From: Hyphomicrobium sp.
GTDB lineage: Bacteria > Pseudomonadota > Alphaproteobacteria > Rhizobiales > Hyphomicrobiaceae
Assembly (NCBI GenBank): GCA_003987725.1
Contig: RXJH01000002.1
Span: forward strand, 1 to 64,000
Direction of reading: 5' to 3'
Length of the DNA: 64,000 bases
A program made the translations under genes and the position numbers. Shown in pieces: positions 18,003-26,779 of this stretch. How positions within the stretch are numbered: position 1 is the stretch's first letter; each line of letters begins with the position of its first letter. Under the pieces are notes generated by a model. That model was not told the origin of the DNA. It worked only from the letters and a program-made list of their open reading frames with translations, and searched no databases.

Positions 18003-19424
18003 CTAGGCGGCGAGTTTCTGAAACGCCAGCTTCCGCATCCACAATCCAAGGCCGAAGATGTCATAGGCCTTGACGATCAGGCAGGCTCCGAGGCCGATCA
18101 CACTGAACTTCAGCGCCATCGATGTCAGGTAGCCGAGCGGTAGCAAATCGGCGGCATCGGCTAGGAATTCGGCGACGATCGCGGCACCGGCTATGCCGCA
18201 GAGATCGAGAACGGGAAGCGGCATCGCCTTCCACCGTCTCGCCGCCAGGGCGGCAATGAGACAACCCGCTGCCTGCGCAGCCACCATCGCCAGAGCCGCG
18301 CCGGTCGCGCCATAAGATGGGATAAGCAACAGCGCCGTGACGGCACCCGCAAGGGCCGTTCCCGTTGAAGCGTAAAGTTCCGCAGACGCGCTCTCCAAAA
18401 AGTAGATCGCCTGGCCGAAGTAGAACGCACGAAAAACGTAAAGAGCCGTCGCCAGCGTAAAGTACGGCACCAGGGACGCCGCTGCGTCCGCGTAATGTAC
18501 GCCGAAGAGAATGCGCACGGCGTCCGGCGCAAAGCACAGGATAAACGCGGATCCGAACGCCGTTATGAAGGCATAGGCGCGGAACGCTTCGGAGAGAATG
18601 GTCCGCGTTTGCGCATCGTCGCCGCCGCTTGCCGCCCGTTTCGCATGCGGCATGTACGATCCCGCGACCGCCTCGGATACGACGACAAGGCTTTGCTTGA
18701 TGAGGTCGCCGACGGCACCATAAGGCCCAACTGCGCCGACGCTGTCCAATCGTGCCAGCAGCAATCGGTCGCCGCTTTGGCCGACTGCGTTGATTCCGAA
18801 AGCCAGGATCAGCGGTGACCCGTATTTCAAATATTGGCGCGCAATCCCGGCGGAATACTGCGCCCTGATGCCCGACCAGCCTTCACGGATCAACGGAGCG
18901 GCGGCGAGAATGTGAGCCGCTGCAACGCCCGCCGCAAGTCCTGTCGCCGTTCCCGTTAACGCGAATGCGACCGCGCCGCCGAGCGGCACCAAAACCGCCC
19001 GGAGCAGCACTGCGAAGCCGATCAGCTCCACCTTCAGTCGCGCACGCGAAATCTCGTAGAACGTCTCGAATACGGCGAGCCCGATCGTCGGCAAGATGGT
19101 ACCGGCAACGGCATCGCGGCTGTAAAACCCGACCCAGACCGTTAACGCCGCGATGGCGACGACCACGCCGACAAACAAGCAAACCGCGCGAATAAACGTC
19201 CCGACAATGGAGGCCGAGGTATCCGCGCTATAGAGCGCGAAGAACGACATCCGCAGCCATTGAATGGCGAAGCCGTAAATGATGTACGCCGACGCGAGGT
19301 AAAGCAGGTAGGCGCCAAAGGTCTCCGGTCCCGCGAGGCGCGCGAAGAGCGCCACCGAAAAGAGGTTCAGCGCAGCCGCGAACACCCGCGAGCCGATATA
19401 GATCGCAGCGTGGCGCAAAATCAT
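18003..19424 (-). CDS. Wzx-type polysaccharide flippase (MOP/PST family)
   Basis: 473 residues with about 12-14 hydrophobic helices and the N-terminal pattern of PST exporters (AAIYIGSRVFAAALNLFSVALFARLAGPETFGAYLL). The central YLKYGSPLILAFGINAVGQSGDRLLLARL region matches the second half of the family. Wzx proteins flip undecaprenyl-linked repeat units across the inner membrane. It is transcribed opposite to the glycosyltransferases on both sides, ending 16 bases from the first. Equivalent to HfsF if this is a holdfast locus. Confidence 0.87.
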   Translation of the reverse strand: MILRHAAIYIGSRVFAAALNLFSVALFARLAGPETFGAYLLYLASAYIIYGFAIQWLRMSFFALYSADTSASIVGTFIRAVCLFVGVVVAIAALTVWVGFYSRDAVAGTILPTIGLAVFETFYEISRARLKVELIGFAVLLRAVLVPLGGAVAFALTGTATGLAAGVAAAHILAAAPLIREGWSGIRAQYSAGIARQYLKYGSPLILAFGINAVGQSGDRLLLARLDSVGAVGPYGAVGDLIKQSLVVVSEAVAGSYMPHAKRAASGGDDAQTRTILSEAFRAYAFITAFGSAFILCFAPDAVRILFGVHYADAAASLVPYFTLATALYVFRAFYFGQAIYFLESASAELYASTGTALAGAVTALLLIPSYGATGAALAMVAAQAAGCLIAALAARRWKAMPLPVLDLCGIAGAAIVAEFLADAADLLPLGYLTSMALKFSVIGLGACLIVKAYDIFGLGLWMRKLAFQKLAA

Positions 19425-19519
19425 TCCGGGAAAACCTTACTCACGCTGCATTGCTCGATTTTGGGACGCGTTTCAGTCTCGATTAAACAAGAAGGCTGCG
19501 GGACGGTGCCGATCTAGGC

Positions 19520-20746
19520 ATGCTTTTGGCATGTACCGTCCGCATGATGCTTCACGAGACAAACCTGAAATCCACTTTCCATGCCAATCCGGACGGCTCC
19601 TCCATCCGCGCGGCGGACATCGCACGGAACGGCGCGGCAGAGGCTCAACCGCACGTCGCATTCTTCATCCGCGCCCTCGATGGCGGAGGCGCCCAGCGAG
19701 ACGCCATCTTGCTGGCGAACAGTCTGTCCGAGACCGGAATAAAGGTCAGCATTCTCACGCTTCTGCCCGAAGGCAGGCTGAGACGCCTCGTGGCCGACGG
19801 CGTAGCCGTTTATCACGTGCGGGCGAAGCGCCTGGCAACGGCCGTCATCGCTCTGCGCAAGGCTATACGCGAACTCAAACCGGCAGTGCTCTTCAGCTCC
19901 GAAGCCGCCGCGAACCTCGCAGCCTTCGCCGCTGTCCAATTGCTGACTGAGAAAACACGCCCGCGTCTCGTTTTGCGAGAGGTGACGGCGCCATCGATCG
20001 CGAAGGGACTGGACCCCTACCTGCAAAATCGCCTCGCGTTCCGCCTCGCCGGATATGTCTACAGCCGGGCAGACCGAGTCCTCACGCTGACGGACGGTGC
20101 CCGTCGTGATCTCATTGTGAACTTCGGTGTTCCGGCCGAACGCATCAGCGTCATGACGTCGAACGCCGTCATCGATCCGCAGACCGTCGCGCGCCTCGCG
20201 CTCGATGAAACAGCCACCGATATTCGCGAGAAAGGCTTACTCGTCGCCATCGGACGCCTGTCGCCTGAGAAAGATCATCTGACGTTGATCGAGGCGTTCG
20301 CGGGGCTTCACATCCGCACGCCTGCCCGGCTCGTCATCGTCGGTGAAGGGCCGATGCGTCCGGCACTCGAAGCAGCCATCGCGCGTTTCGGTCTCGAAGA
20401 TCGCGTCACCCTGGCCGGCGCGACGAACGATCCCTTCGAATGGCTGTTGAAAGCCGAGGTGCTCGTCAGTTCGTCGAAGTTCGAAGGCCTCGGCAACGTG
20501 CTGATCGAAGCGCTCGCCTGCGGCACCGCCGTCGTCTCCACCGATTGTCCCTACGGACCTCGTGAAGTTTTGGAAGGCGGGCGCTTGGGCCGGCTTGTTC
20601 CCGTCGGCAACCCAAAGGCCCTCTCCGATGCAATCGCATTGGCGCTGACGACGCCAACAGACCGCGCCACGCTGAGGCGCGCTGCCGAAAAGCATACAGC
20701 GAGGCAAGCAGCGCGCTGCCTCATAACCAACCTGCAACTTGGGTGA
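19520..20746 (+). CDS. GT4-family glycosyltransferase
   Basis: 408 residues. The N-terminal half opens with HVAFFIRALDGGGAQRDAILLANSL (~45-68), the Gly-rich acceptor loop of GT4. The donor half shows AIGRLSPEKDHLTLIEAF, IVGEGPMRPALEAAI and the EX7E segment in SKFEGLGNVLIEALACG. Start at ATG 19520 has a weak AGG; another ATG at 19544 is possible. Stop (20744-20746) is five bases before the deacetylase start, so the two are one transcript. Confidence 0.88.
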   Translation: MLLACTVRMMLHETNLKSTFHANPDGSSIRAADIARNGAAEAQPHVAFFIRALDGGGAQRDAILLANSLSETGIKVSILTLLPEGRLRRLVADGVAVYHVRAKRLATAVIALRKAIRELKPAVLFSSEAAANLAAFAAVQLLTEKTRPRLVLREVTAPSIAKGLDPYLQNRLAFRLAGYVYSRADRVLTLTDGARRDLIVNFGVPAERISVMTSNAVIDPQTVARLALDETATDIREKGLLVAIGRLSPEKDHLTLIEAFAGLHIRTPARLVIVGEGPMRPALEAAIARFGLEDRVTLAGATNDPFEWLLKAEVLVSSSKFEGLGNVLIEALACGTAVVSTDCPYGPREVLEGGRLGRLVPVGNPKALSDAIALALTTPTDRATLRRAAEKHTARQAARCLITNLQLG

Positions 20747-20750
20747 GACC

Positions 20751-21563
20751 ATGAACGGCATCACGGCGATCGGTGGATGGGTGGGCTCACGGAGCGCGGA
20801 ACGGCGACCCAAACAATTGACAGGGCTCTGCGCCAGCGGCTCTCGCTATCTCGCTCGTATCGTCCCGACCAAACCCTTCCGGGCGAAAAATTCCGGACCG
20901 ATCGTAAGCTTCACCTTCGACGATGTGCCGGACTCTGCACTGACGAACGGCGCCCGAATCCTGGACCGGCACGACGTCCGTGGCACATTCTACGTCGCGC
21001 CCGGCACCTGCGGGACAGAAGACGAGTATTGGACCGTCATCGACAAGCGCGGCGTCGCCGACCTCGCCCACGCCGGACATGAGATCGGCTGCCATACCTA
21101 CAGTCACGTGAAAGTACAGTCGCTCAGCTCTGCGGACCTCGCACGCGAAACACAACGATGCTTCGAAGCACTTCGCGACATCGGCGGCAACGCCGTAAGC
21201 AAGAACTTCGCTTATCCCTTCGGCAACGTCTCGTTCCCGAAAAAATTTCAGCTCGATCGGCAGCTCACCAGCTGCCGCAGCATCTATACCGGGCTGAACT
21301 CAGGCCTGATTGATCTCGCGATGTTGCGCTCGGTCGAGCTTTACGACCGCACGAGCACCGAACAATCGATCAACGCCACGCTCGATCAGGCAATCGCAAC
21401 GAACGCATGGGTGATTTTCTACACGCATGACGTAACACCAAACCCGAGTTGGATCGGCTGCTCACCCACGCATCTCGAAATGGCGGTGAAGGCTGCCAAG
21501 GCGCGCGGAATTCCGTGCCTCGCTGTCGACGAAGCACTCGCCGCAATAGGAGTTCGCGCTTAA
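20751..21563 (+). CDS. NodB-type polysaccharide deacetylase
   Basis: 270 residues of the carbohydrate esterase 4 family. Motif 1 is in VSFTFDDVPDSA (catalytic base Asp and metal Asp), motif 2 in HEIGCHTYSHVKVQSL (metal His pair) and motif 3 in NFAYPFGNVS. There is no signal peptide, so it probably acts in the cytoplasm on lipid-linked or nucleotide-linked sugars, as proposed for HfsH. GGGTGAG precedes ATG 20751. Its stop overlaps the stop of the convergent polymerase gene by four bases. Confidence 0.9.
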   Translation: MNGITAIGGWVGSRSAERRPKQLTGLCASGSRYLARIVPTKPFRAKNSGPIVSFTFDDVPDSALTNGARILDRHDVRGTFYVAPGTCGTEDEYWTVIDKRGVADLAHAGHEIGCHTYSHVKVQSLSSADLARETQRCFEALRDIGGNAVSKNFAYPFGNVSFPKKFQLDRQLTSCRSIYTGLNSGLIDLAMLRSVELYDRTSTEQSINATLDQAIATNAWVIFYTHDVTPNPSWIGCSPTHLEMAVKAAKARGIPCLAVDEALAAIGVRA

Positions 21564-22900
21564 GCGGCGCGATCTTCTTCGGCGACTGGGAACCGCGCCA
21601 GAAGGTGCATCCCGAAAATCGCCATCAACGCCATGAACCAGACCGGATTGTTGCGCGAAACCAGCACCGTTTCCAGCGACGCCGTGTAGAGCACATAGAT
21701 CCACAGTCGCAGGAAATAGCGCAAAAGTGCCGGATTGTTCGACACCCGCAGCGCCGTTCCGAAGTCGCGCATCGGCTGATAGATCACGGCAAGCAGAAGC
21801 AGAACGAGCCCGGGAATGCCGAACTGCAGCGCCGCTTCAAGATAGCTGTTGTGGGAATCCGTCCCGAGCTCTTCCACCCACCCGGAAATGTCCTCGGGCT
21901 CCGCTGGAAGCTTGTCGCGATACATGAGTTCGTTCGTTCGCCACGGCCCCGTCAGCCCGTATCCGAAAACCGGATGCTCGGCCGTCTGCTCCATTGAGAA
22001 CCGCCACAGATCCGTTCGTCCCGTGAATGTCGCGTCGGGCAAGACCGAGGCGACGATCGAACGAACCGGCCCCGGCCAACTCGACCCGACCGTCGCGACG
22101 TTGAGAAGAACGAGTGGCAGAAGAATAAAGATCGCCCTGAGCCAGCCGCTGCGCGTCCTATAGACCAGTGCCGCCAACGTCAGGATGAACGGCACGAGCG
22201 CAATCGACGTCTTGGACACCGAGAACAACAGAAACACCGATGCCAGGCCGACAATCAGCCACCCCGCCCACCGCTGTCCCGCATCCTTGATGAACAAGCC
22301 GGTGAAGATCAGGGCGACCATCATCGCGCCCGCTTCATTCTTATGACTGAAGAAGCCGCGCCAGTTGCCCGCGAGTTCTTTCTCCAGCGTATCGCCGGTG
22401 GAATGAATGGAAAGCGACGGCAGGAACGCAACGCCGAAGTAGCAAAGTACGAGCACGGCCAATGCCGCAATCGCCAACAGATTTGCGAACTGCCGCGGAC
22501 TCTGCGGCAGCCCCACGGCAATCGCCGCAATCGTCACCGAAATGATTTCGAACAAGCCGCGCTTCAGACCCGTTGCGGGGTCCCCCGAAACGACATTCGT
22601 GATCAGCAGCCAAACGATGAAAGCCACGAACGGGAAGGCCGCGACATTGAGAAAATACTTAGGCTTCGTCACCAGCGTGAAGCCGACGAGAACCACCCAA
22701 AGCAACGGGAATGCGATCTGGTTGGCGATGTTGCCGCCCTCGAGTGGCCCCGCGAGATCGGCGCCGGAGCGGTCATGAAACGGCTCGAACGAAATCCAAT
22801 AGACCAGCAGCACGATCAGCAGCAGAAACGGACGAACGACGCTCGCGAGATCGCTCACCTGCGCCCCAGCGGCTTCGCCTGTTGCTTTTACGGACGTCAT
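21560..22900 (-). CDS. O-antigen ligase/Wzy-type polymerase
   Basis: 446 residues with roughly 11-12 membrane spans and one large periplasmic loop (~residues 285-360: TGRTDLWRFSMEQTAEHPVFGYG ... DSHNSYLEAALQFG split here). The E-x-P-x-x-G-x-G...H-N element is the hallmark of the Wzy/WaaL superfamily (PF04932). ATG at 22900 is preceded by GAAGG and lies 16 bases after the GH5 stop. In a flippase-containing locus it most likely polymerises repeat units in the periplasm. Confidence 0.87.
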   Translation of the reverse strand: MTSVKATGEAAGAQVSDLASVVRPFLLLIVLLVYWISFEPFHDRSGADLAGPLEGGNIANQIAFPLLWVVLVGFTLVTKPKYFLNVAAFPFVAFIVWLLITNVVSGDPATGLKRGLFEIISVTIAAIAVGLPQSPRQFANLLAIAALAVLVLCYFGVAFLPSLSIHSTGDTLEKELAGNWRGFFSHKNEAGAMMVALIFTGLFIKDAGQRWAGWLIVGLASVFLLFSVSKTSIALVPFILTLAALVYRTRSGWLRAIFILLPLVLLNVATVGSSWPGPVRSIVASVLPDATFTGRTDLWRFSMEQTAEHPVFGYGLTGPWRTNELMYRDKLPAEPEDISGWVEELGTDSHNSYLEAALQFGIPGLVLLLLAVIYQPMRDFGTALRVSNNPALLRYFLRLWIYVLYTASLETVLVSRNNPVWFMALMAIFGMHLLARFPVAEEDRAA

Positions 22901-22916
22901 GATCGCCGACCTTCGG

Positions 22917-23963
22917 TTACGTCTCAGGCCGCCACGAATGTGCCAGATAGTCTTTAACGAACGCGCCATACTCGGACGGCGATACGCCGTCCGAGTATGG
23001 CGCGAGCAATCGCGGTGTTGCCCCGGAACTGAAGCACCACGCCATTGAGTGAAGCTTGAGCGGTTCTAAAATCTCGCGGGTGAACGGAATGCCGAAGTCT
23101 TCCGGCGTCCCTCGGATAGCATCGTCGCCATCCCTGCTGAAGCCCCATTCGGTGACGACCACGGGCTTGAGGGCTGGAAGCCCCCCGAGACTGTCGGGCC
23201 AGCGCGAAGCGACGCCACGGTCTTCGTTGGGATAGCAATGCCAGGAATAGATGACGCGCGGATCGTCGATCAGGTCTTTCGCTGCGCCGTTGAGATCGTG
23301 CGCCCAGCGACCGCCAGCGGCGATGATGATCGCATCCGACCGCAATCTGATTTCCGCGATCAGGCGAAGCCAGAGGGCCTTGAGGAACGGCCAATGCTCG
23401 CCCGTGCTCCGCCACAGCTTGCCGTCGTAAACCGGCTCATTCCAGAGTTCGAAAAGAATTCCGGTATCGCCGCCGAAACGCGCCGAGACCGTGCGCCAGA
23501 AGTCGAGCGCTAGTGGCTCATCGGAGGCGAAGGCGTCGAGCGGCAGCCCCCAGCTCGGATCCACAGGCTCCGCATATCGGCCGGGAAAGCCGATCGCGTG
23601 CCAATCGATGATGACGAAGAGACCCGCAGCCCGCGCTGCCGAAACATCGCGCTCCAGCAGCGCCAAGGTGCGTTCCGCGTCCTGACGCCAATGCCCCGGA
23701 TGGACGCTGATGCGCACCGCTGAACACTGCCATTCGTCCGCGAGCAGCGCGTAATCGCTGAGCGGACGTTCGCCGCGAACGTAGACGGGATCGCCGACAC
23801 CGACGCCCATCAACCGGATCGGACGGCCGCCAAACCGAAGCTCGTTGCCGATAACCTCGAATTTCAGCCGCTCGCCGGCGCTGACGCCGCGCTTCGAGGC
23901 AAGCAACACCCCGGCAGCGGCTGTTGCTGTGAGAAAGTTCCTGCGGTTGACGTCAGACGGCAT
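22917..23963 (-). CDS. GH5-like glycoside hydrolase with Tat signal
   Basis: 348 residues. The N-terminus MPSDVNRRNFLTATAAAGVLLA is a twin-arginine signal (RRNFL), so the enzyme is exported folded. The TIM-barrel marks of clan GH-A are present: FVIIDWHAIG, the acid/base Glu in ELWNEP, HCYPNEDR, and the nucleophile Glu in VVTEWGFSRDG. It would cleave beta-linked glycan, either trimming polymer or clearing failed export. Its start overlaps the Wzz gene stop by 11 bases. The last ~40 codons contain a 19-bp perfect inverted repeat. Confidence 0.88.
   Translation of the reverse strand: MPSDVNRRNFLTATAAAGVLLASKRGVSAGERLKFEVIGNELRFGGRPIRLMGVGVGDPVYVRGERPLSDYALLADEWQCSAVRISVHPGHWRQDAERTLALLERDVSAARAAGLFVIIDWHAIGFPGRYAEPVDPSWGLPLDAFASDEPLALDFWRTVSARFGGDTGILFELWNEPVYDGKLWRSTGEHWPFLKALWLRLIAEIRLRSDAIIIAAGGRWAHDLNGAAKDLIDDPRVIYSWHCYPNEDRGVASRWPDSLGGLPALKPVVVTEWGFSRDGDDAIRGTPEDFGIPFTREILEPLKLHSMAWCFSSGATPRLLAPYSDGVSPSEYGAFVKDYLAHSWRPET
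22962..23004. repeat. 19-bp perfect inverted repeat within GH5 gene
   Basis: Bases 22962-22980 and 22986-23004 are exact reverse complements with a 5-base loop (GATAC). It lies inside coding sequence 45 bases before the GH5 stop and encodes PYSDGVSPSEYGA on the minus strand. No T-run follows, so it is not a standard terminator. Confidence 0.9.
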
Positions 23964-26253
23964 GGGCAGCGACTGCCGCAGTCGAACGCGCAACGCCTTT
24001 TGCCGTCAGGATGGTCCCGCAAAGACGCGGAATGTCTCTCGTTGCAGCGTCGGCGCCGAGATCAGCGACGGGCTCATTCGCCCGGTGCGATGAAACGAAG
24101 AGAACCGAATTCATCCCATCAAGATCCGGTGAAAGCGCATCGACCCGCGCATCGACCACGATGACGTCATAGGATTTCTTCGCATCCTCAAGCGCCTCAA
24201 GGATTGCTGCGGCCTTGGGATCGCTGACGATCAGCACGTCGAGATTCTGCTCTTGCGTCTTGCTGATCCGTCCCTTCGCCTCCAGCGCAACGCGCGCCGT
24301 CACCTGATTATCCGCGACCAGTAACCGCGTGAGACCGGCCGTCCGCACATCGCCGTCGAAAATCAGAACACGTTTGCCTTCAGCGGCGATCGTATGCGCA
24401 AGGGCCAGCGCAATAACCGGCTTGACCGGGACCGCCTGATTAGACACGAACCAGACTGTCCGCGCGGCATGACCGGCCTTCGCGCCGCTGCTCACAGCGG
24501 CTTGCAGCGACCGGATATGATCGGCAAACGCGGTATCCGACGATGTCGCAGCGTTCCGCGCGAGCGTTCCCATCGCGGACGTTCCCTCGCGAAGCCAGAG
24601 TGTCTGTGCCGCGCGCGAAGCCGCGCGCATGTCGCAGACCAACCGGCGCGACCCCAGTGGAATGACCGCGCTCTGTTTCGATGTCGCGGTGCTAGGCGTG
24701 TCGGTTCGCATGGCCTTTTCCGAATTAGGCGACGTAGCGATCTCGACCGGCATTTCGTGGGCGTCCGTGCGAACAGGTTGGCTTGCGGCCTGAGTTCCGA
24801 TTAACCGGCGAATAAGCGGAAGCACAGTCGCCGCCGCGCCGATGGCCAGCCCGATCAGAAAGCCGAGCGCGGCCAGGATGACGCCGCGAGGCGGAAACAC
24901 GCGCGCCGGAAGCGGCATCGCCGAAGAGATGATGCGCACGTTCGTCGTATTCAGGCGCGACTGCTCGCGCGTCTCACGCGACCGCACGACCGACTGCTGG
25001 TAAAGCGTCTGCGTGACCTCGAGATTGCGCTCCAGTTCCCGCAATTCGATTTGCGCCTTGGCCGCCTCGTTCATTTCGCCGTTAAGCCGCTGCACCGAGT
25101 CGGACAATGATTGCTCGTTCGCTTTCGCGCGTTCGTAATCGTGACGGATGCTTTCGAGAACGCGAAGGATTTCGCGATCCAACTCCGAGCGGACAGCGCT
25201 TTCCTGTTGCGCCATCGTCACCATGACCGGATGCTTCGGCATCAATTGCGCGGCAAATCTGGCGCGTTCGGCGGCAACCGCTGCGAGCTGCTTCTTCAGA
25301 TTGATCAACGTCGGTGACGCCATGATCTCCGGCATGGATTCCGGCGCCCCACGCGATCTTTCGATATCGTCGATCTGCGCTTTGATGCGCTCCGTTGCGG
25401 CACGCGCGAGAGCTAGTTGATTGTTCGCATCGGTGAGCTGCTGCTCGACGACGAGCTTGCCGCCCGCAAGTCCGAGGTTGTGCAGAGCCTTGTAGGCCGC
25501 GATGTTCTCCTCGGCGGAGTTGACCTGATCCTGCATGGCCTTGAGACCGGAATCGAGCGCCTCAGCCGCACCCTCGTTGCTCGATGACCGGAATTGCGCT
25601 TGATCTTCGAGATACGCAGCGATGATGGCATCGCCGATACGCACCGATTTCTCCGGATCGTTCGAGCTGACGGACAACTCGATGACGAAGGTGCGCTCCG
25701 GTCTCTTGACACCGATGCGCTGTTGCAGCGTTTGCAGCGCCGCCAATTCCAAATCACCTGTCTGTTTCGAACTCGAAAGCCCGGTCAGGCGCGATATCGC
25801 GGCCGCCAACGGGCTGCTCTCCGTCCCGTTGAAATCCGGATCGTTTTGGAGCCCCAATTTTTGGATGGCTCGTTTTAGAACACTGTTCGAAGACAGCACC
25901 TGAACCTGACTCTCGACGACCGTGATGCCGGAATCGGACTCTCCGGCACGCGGCGTCACCTCTTTGTCGAGCAGGCGAAGATCTCTCGGATCGACGAGCA
26001 ATTGGGCCGTGGCGACGTACCGATGCGGAACGAACTTGGCGAGCGTGACGAGAAGCCCAGCGCCCAAAAGGCCACAAATCAGCAGGAAAAACTTACGCCG
26101 CCAGAGAGCCGCAATAACCGCCCCCGCATCTAAGGCGAAGGGAACGGGCGAAGGAGCAGCGCGGTTCTGCGCCGCCTCCGCGTGGGGATGATCCAAAAAC
26201 ACGTCTGTCTCCGAGCGCATCTCGATGGAAAAAAGCGAAGCCCCAAACGCCAT
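23953..26253 (-). CDS. Wzz/GumC-type chain-length protein fused to degenerate BY-kinase-like domain
   Basis: 766 residues. Two membrane helices (FFLLICGLLGAGLLVTLA at ~55-72; VILAALGFLIGLAIGAAATV at ~455-475, shown in part) flank a periplasmic coiled-coil region typical of polysaccharide co-polymerases. The C-terminal ~170 residues align with BY-kinases: Walker A' survives as VLIFDGDVR and Walker B as DVIVVDAR, but the P-loop position reads SNQAVPVKPV, with no GK[ST], and the tail has no tyrosine cluster. It should not bind ATP or autophosphorylate normally. ATG at 26253 or 26220; neither has a strong ribosome site. First of a three-gene transcript. Confidence 0.88.
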   Translation of the reverse strand: MAFGASLFSIEMRSETDVFLDHPHAEAAQNRAAPSPVPFALDAGAVIAALWRRKFFLLICGLLGAGLLVTLAKFVPHRYVATAQLLVDPRDLRLLDKEVTPRAGESDSGITVVESQVQVLSSNSVLKRAIQKLGLQNDPDFNGTESSPLAAAISRLTGLSSSKQTGDLELAALQTLQQRIGVKRPERTFVIELSVSSNDPEKSVRIGDAIIAAYLEDQAQFRSSSNEGAAEALDSGLKAMQDQVNSAEENIAAYKALHNLGLAGGKLVVEQQLTDANNQLALARAATERIKAQIDDIERSRGAPESMPEIMASPTLINLKKQLAAVAAERARFAAQLMPKHPVMVTMAQQESAVRSELDREILRVLESIRHDYERAKANEQSLSDSVQRLNGEMNEAAKAQIELRELERNLEVTQTLYQQSVVRSRETREQSRLNTTNVRIISSAMPLPARVFPPRGVILAALGFLIGLAIGAAATVLPLIRRLIGTQAASQPVRTDAHEMPVEIATSPNSEKAMRTDTPSTATSKQSAVIPLGSRRLVCDMRAASRAAQTLWLREGTSAMGTLARNAATSSDTAFADHIRSLQAAVSSGAKAGHAARTVWFVSNQAVPVKPVIALALAHTIAAEGKRVLIFDGDVRTAGLTRLLVADNQVTARVALEAKGRISKTQEQNLDVLIVSDPKAAAILEALEDAKKSYDVIVVDARVDALSPDLDGMNSVLFVSSHRANEPVADLGADAATRDIPRLCGTILTAKGVARSTAAVAAHAV

Positions 26254-26335
26254 CGGGCGAAAGGGTGATCGCTCTCCACGAGCAAACGATGTGCCAGCCG
26301 CGTTCTTGGTTAATTTGGATCGATACTTGTATGTA

Positions 26336-26370
26336 ATTATAAAAAAAGGCCCCGGAATTCGGGGCCTTTA
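26336..26370 (-). terminator. Rho-independent terminator of the small gene at 26376
   Basis: GGCCCC at 26348-26353 pairs with GGGGCC at 26361-26366; flanking A/T bases extend the stem. In minus-strand direction the stem is followed by seven T. It sits just after the stop of the 99-residue gene and insulates it from the Wzz gene. Confidence 0.85.
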
Positions 26371-26375
26371 ATGCA

Positions 26376-26675
26376 CTATTTTTCGGTGTCGCCGGGTTTC
26401 TTGTCGGAAGGGCCATTCGTGCTGTCTTGAGCGCCCTCGACGCCGGTCGCGTCCTGCGAGGGTGACATGCCTTGATCGCCTGTGCTTGCGCCGCTATTCG
26501 CAGCGGGATCGTTTGCATCCATGGCAGGACCGTTCGTACTGCCCGGTGCGCCCTTCACTCCGGGTCCGGAACTCGTGTCCGAAGGCGGCTGATTGTCGTT
26601 CGACATTTCGGCGGCGAAGACAGGCGCCGCACCGAACAGGGCTGCGATGGCGCAGGCCGCAATCATCTTCCTCAT
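26376..26675 (-). CDS. Small exported low-complexity protein with internal repeat
   Basis: 99 residues. Signal peptide MRKMIAACAIAALFGAAPVFA-AE, then a Gly/Ser/Pro/Asp-rich disordered chain. A duplicated unit is visible: GVKGAPGSTNGPAMD (~40-54) and GVEGAQDSTNGPSDK (~80-94). AAGGATGG precedes ATG 26675, and a clear terminator follows the stop. Such proteins are common in Hyphomicrobiales envelopes; function unknown. Confidence 0.68.
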   Translation of the reverse strand: MRKMIAACAIAALFGAAPVFAAEMSNDNQPPSDTSSGPGVKGAPGSTNGPAMDANDPAANSGASTGDQGMSPSQDATGVEGAQDSTNGPSDKKPGDTEK

Positions 26676-26779
26676 GGCGTATCCATCCTTGTTTGCTTCA
26701 TTGACAATGCAAGGTTGGAACGCATCCGTTGCTTGCAGCGTTCCGCCATGACAGCACACGCTTAGATCACATTCGCGGA

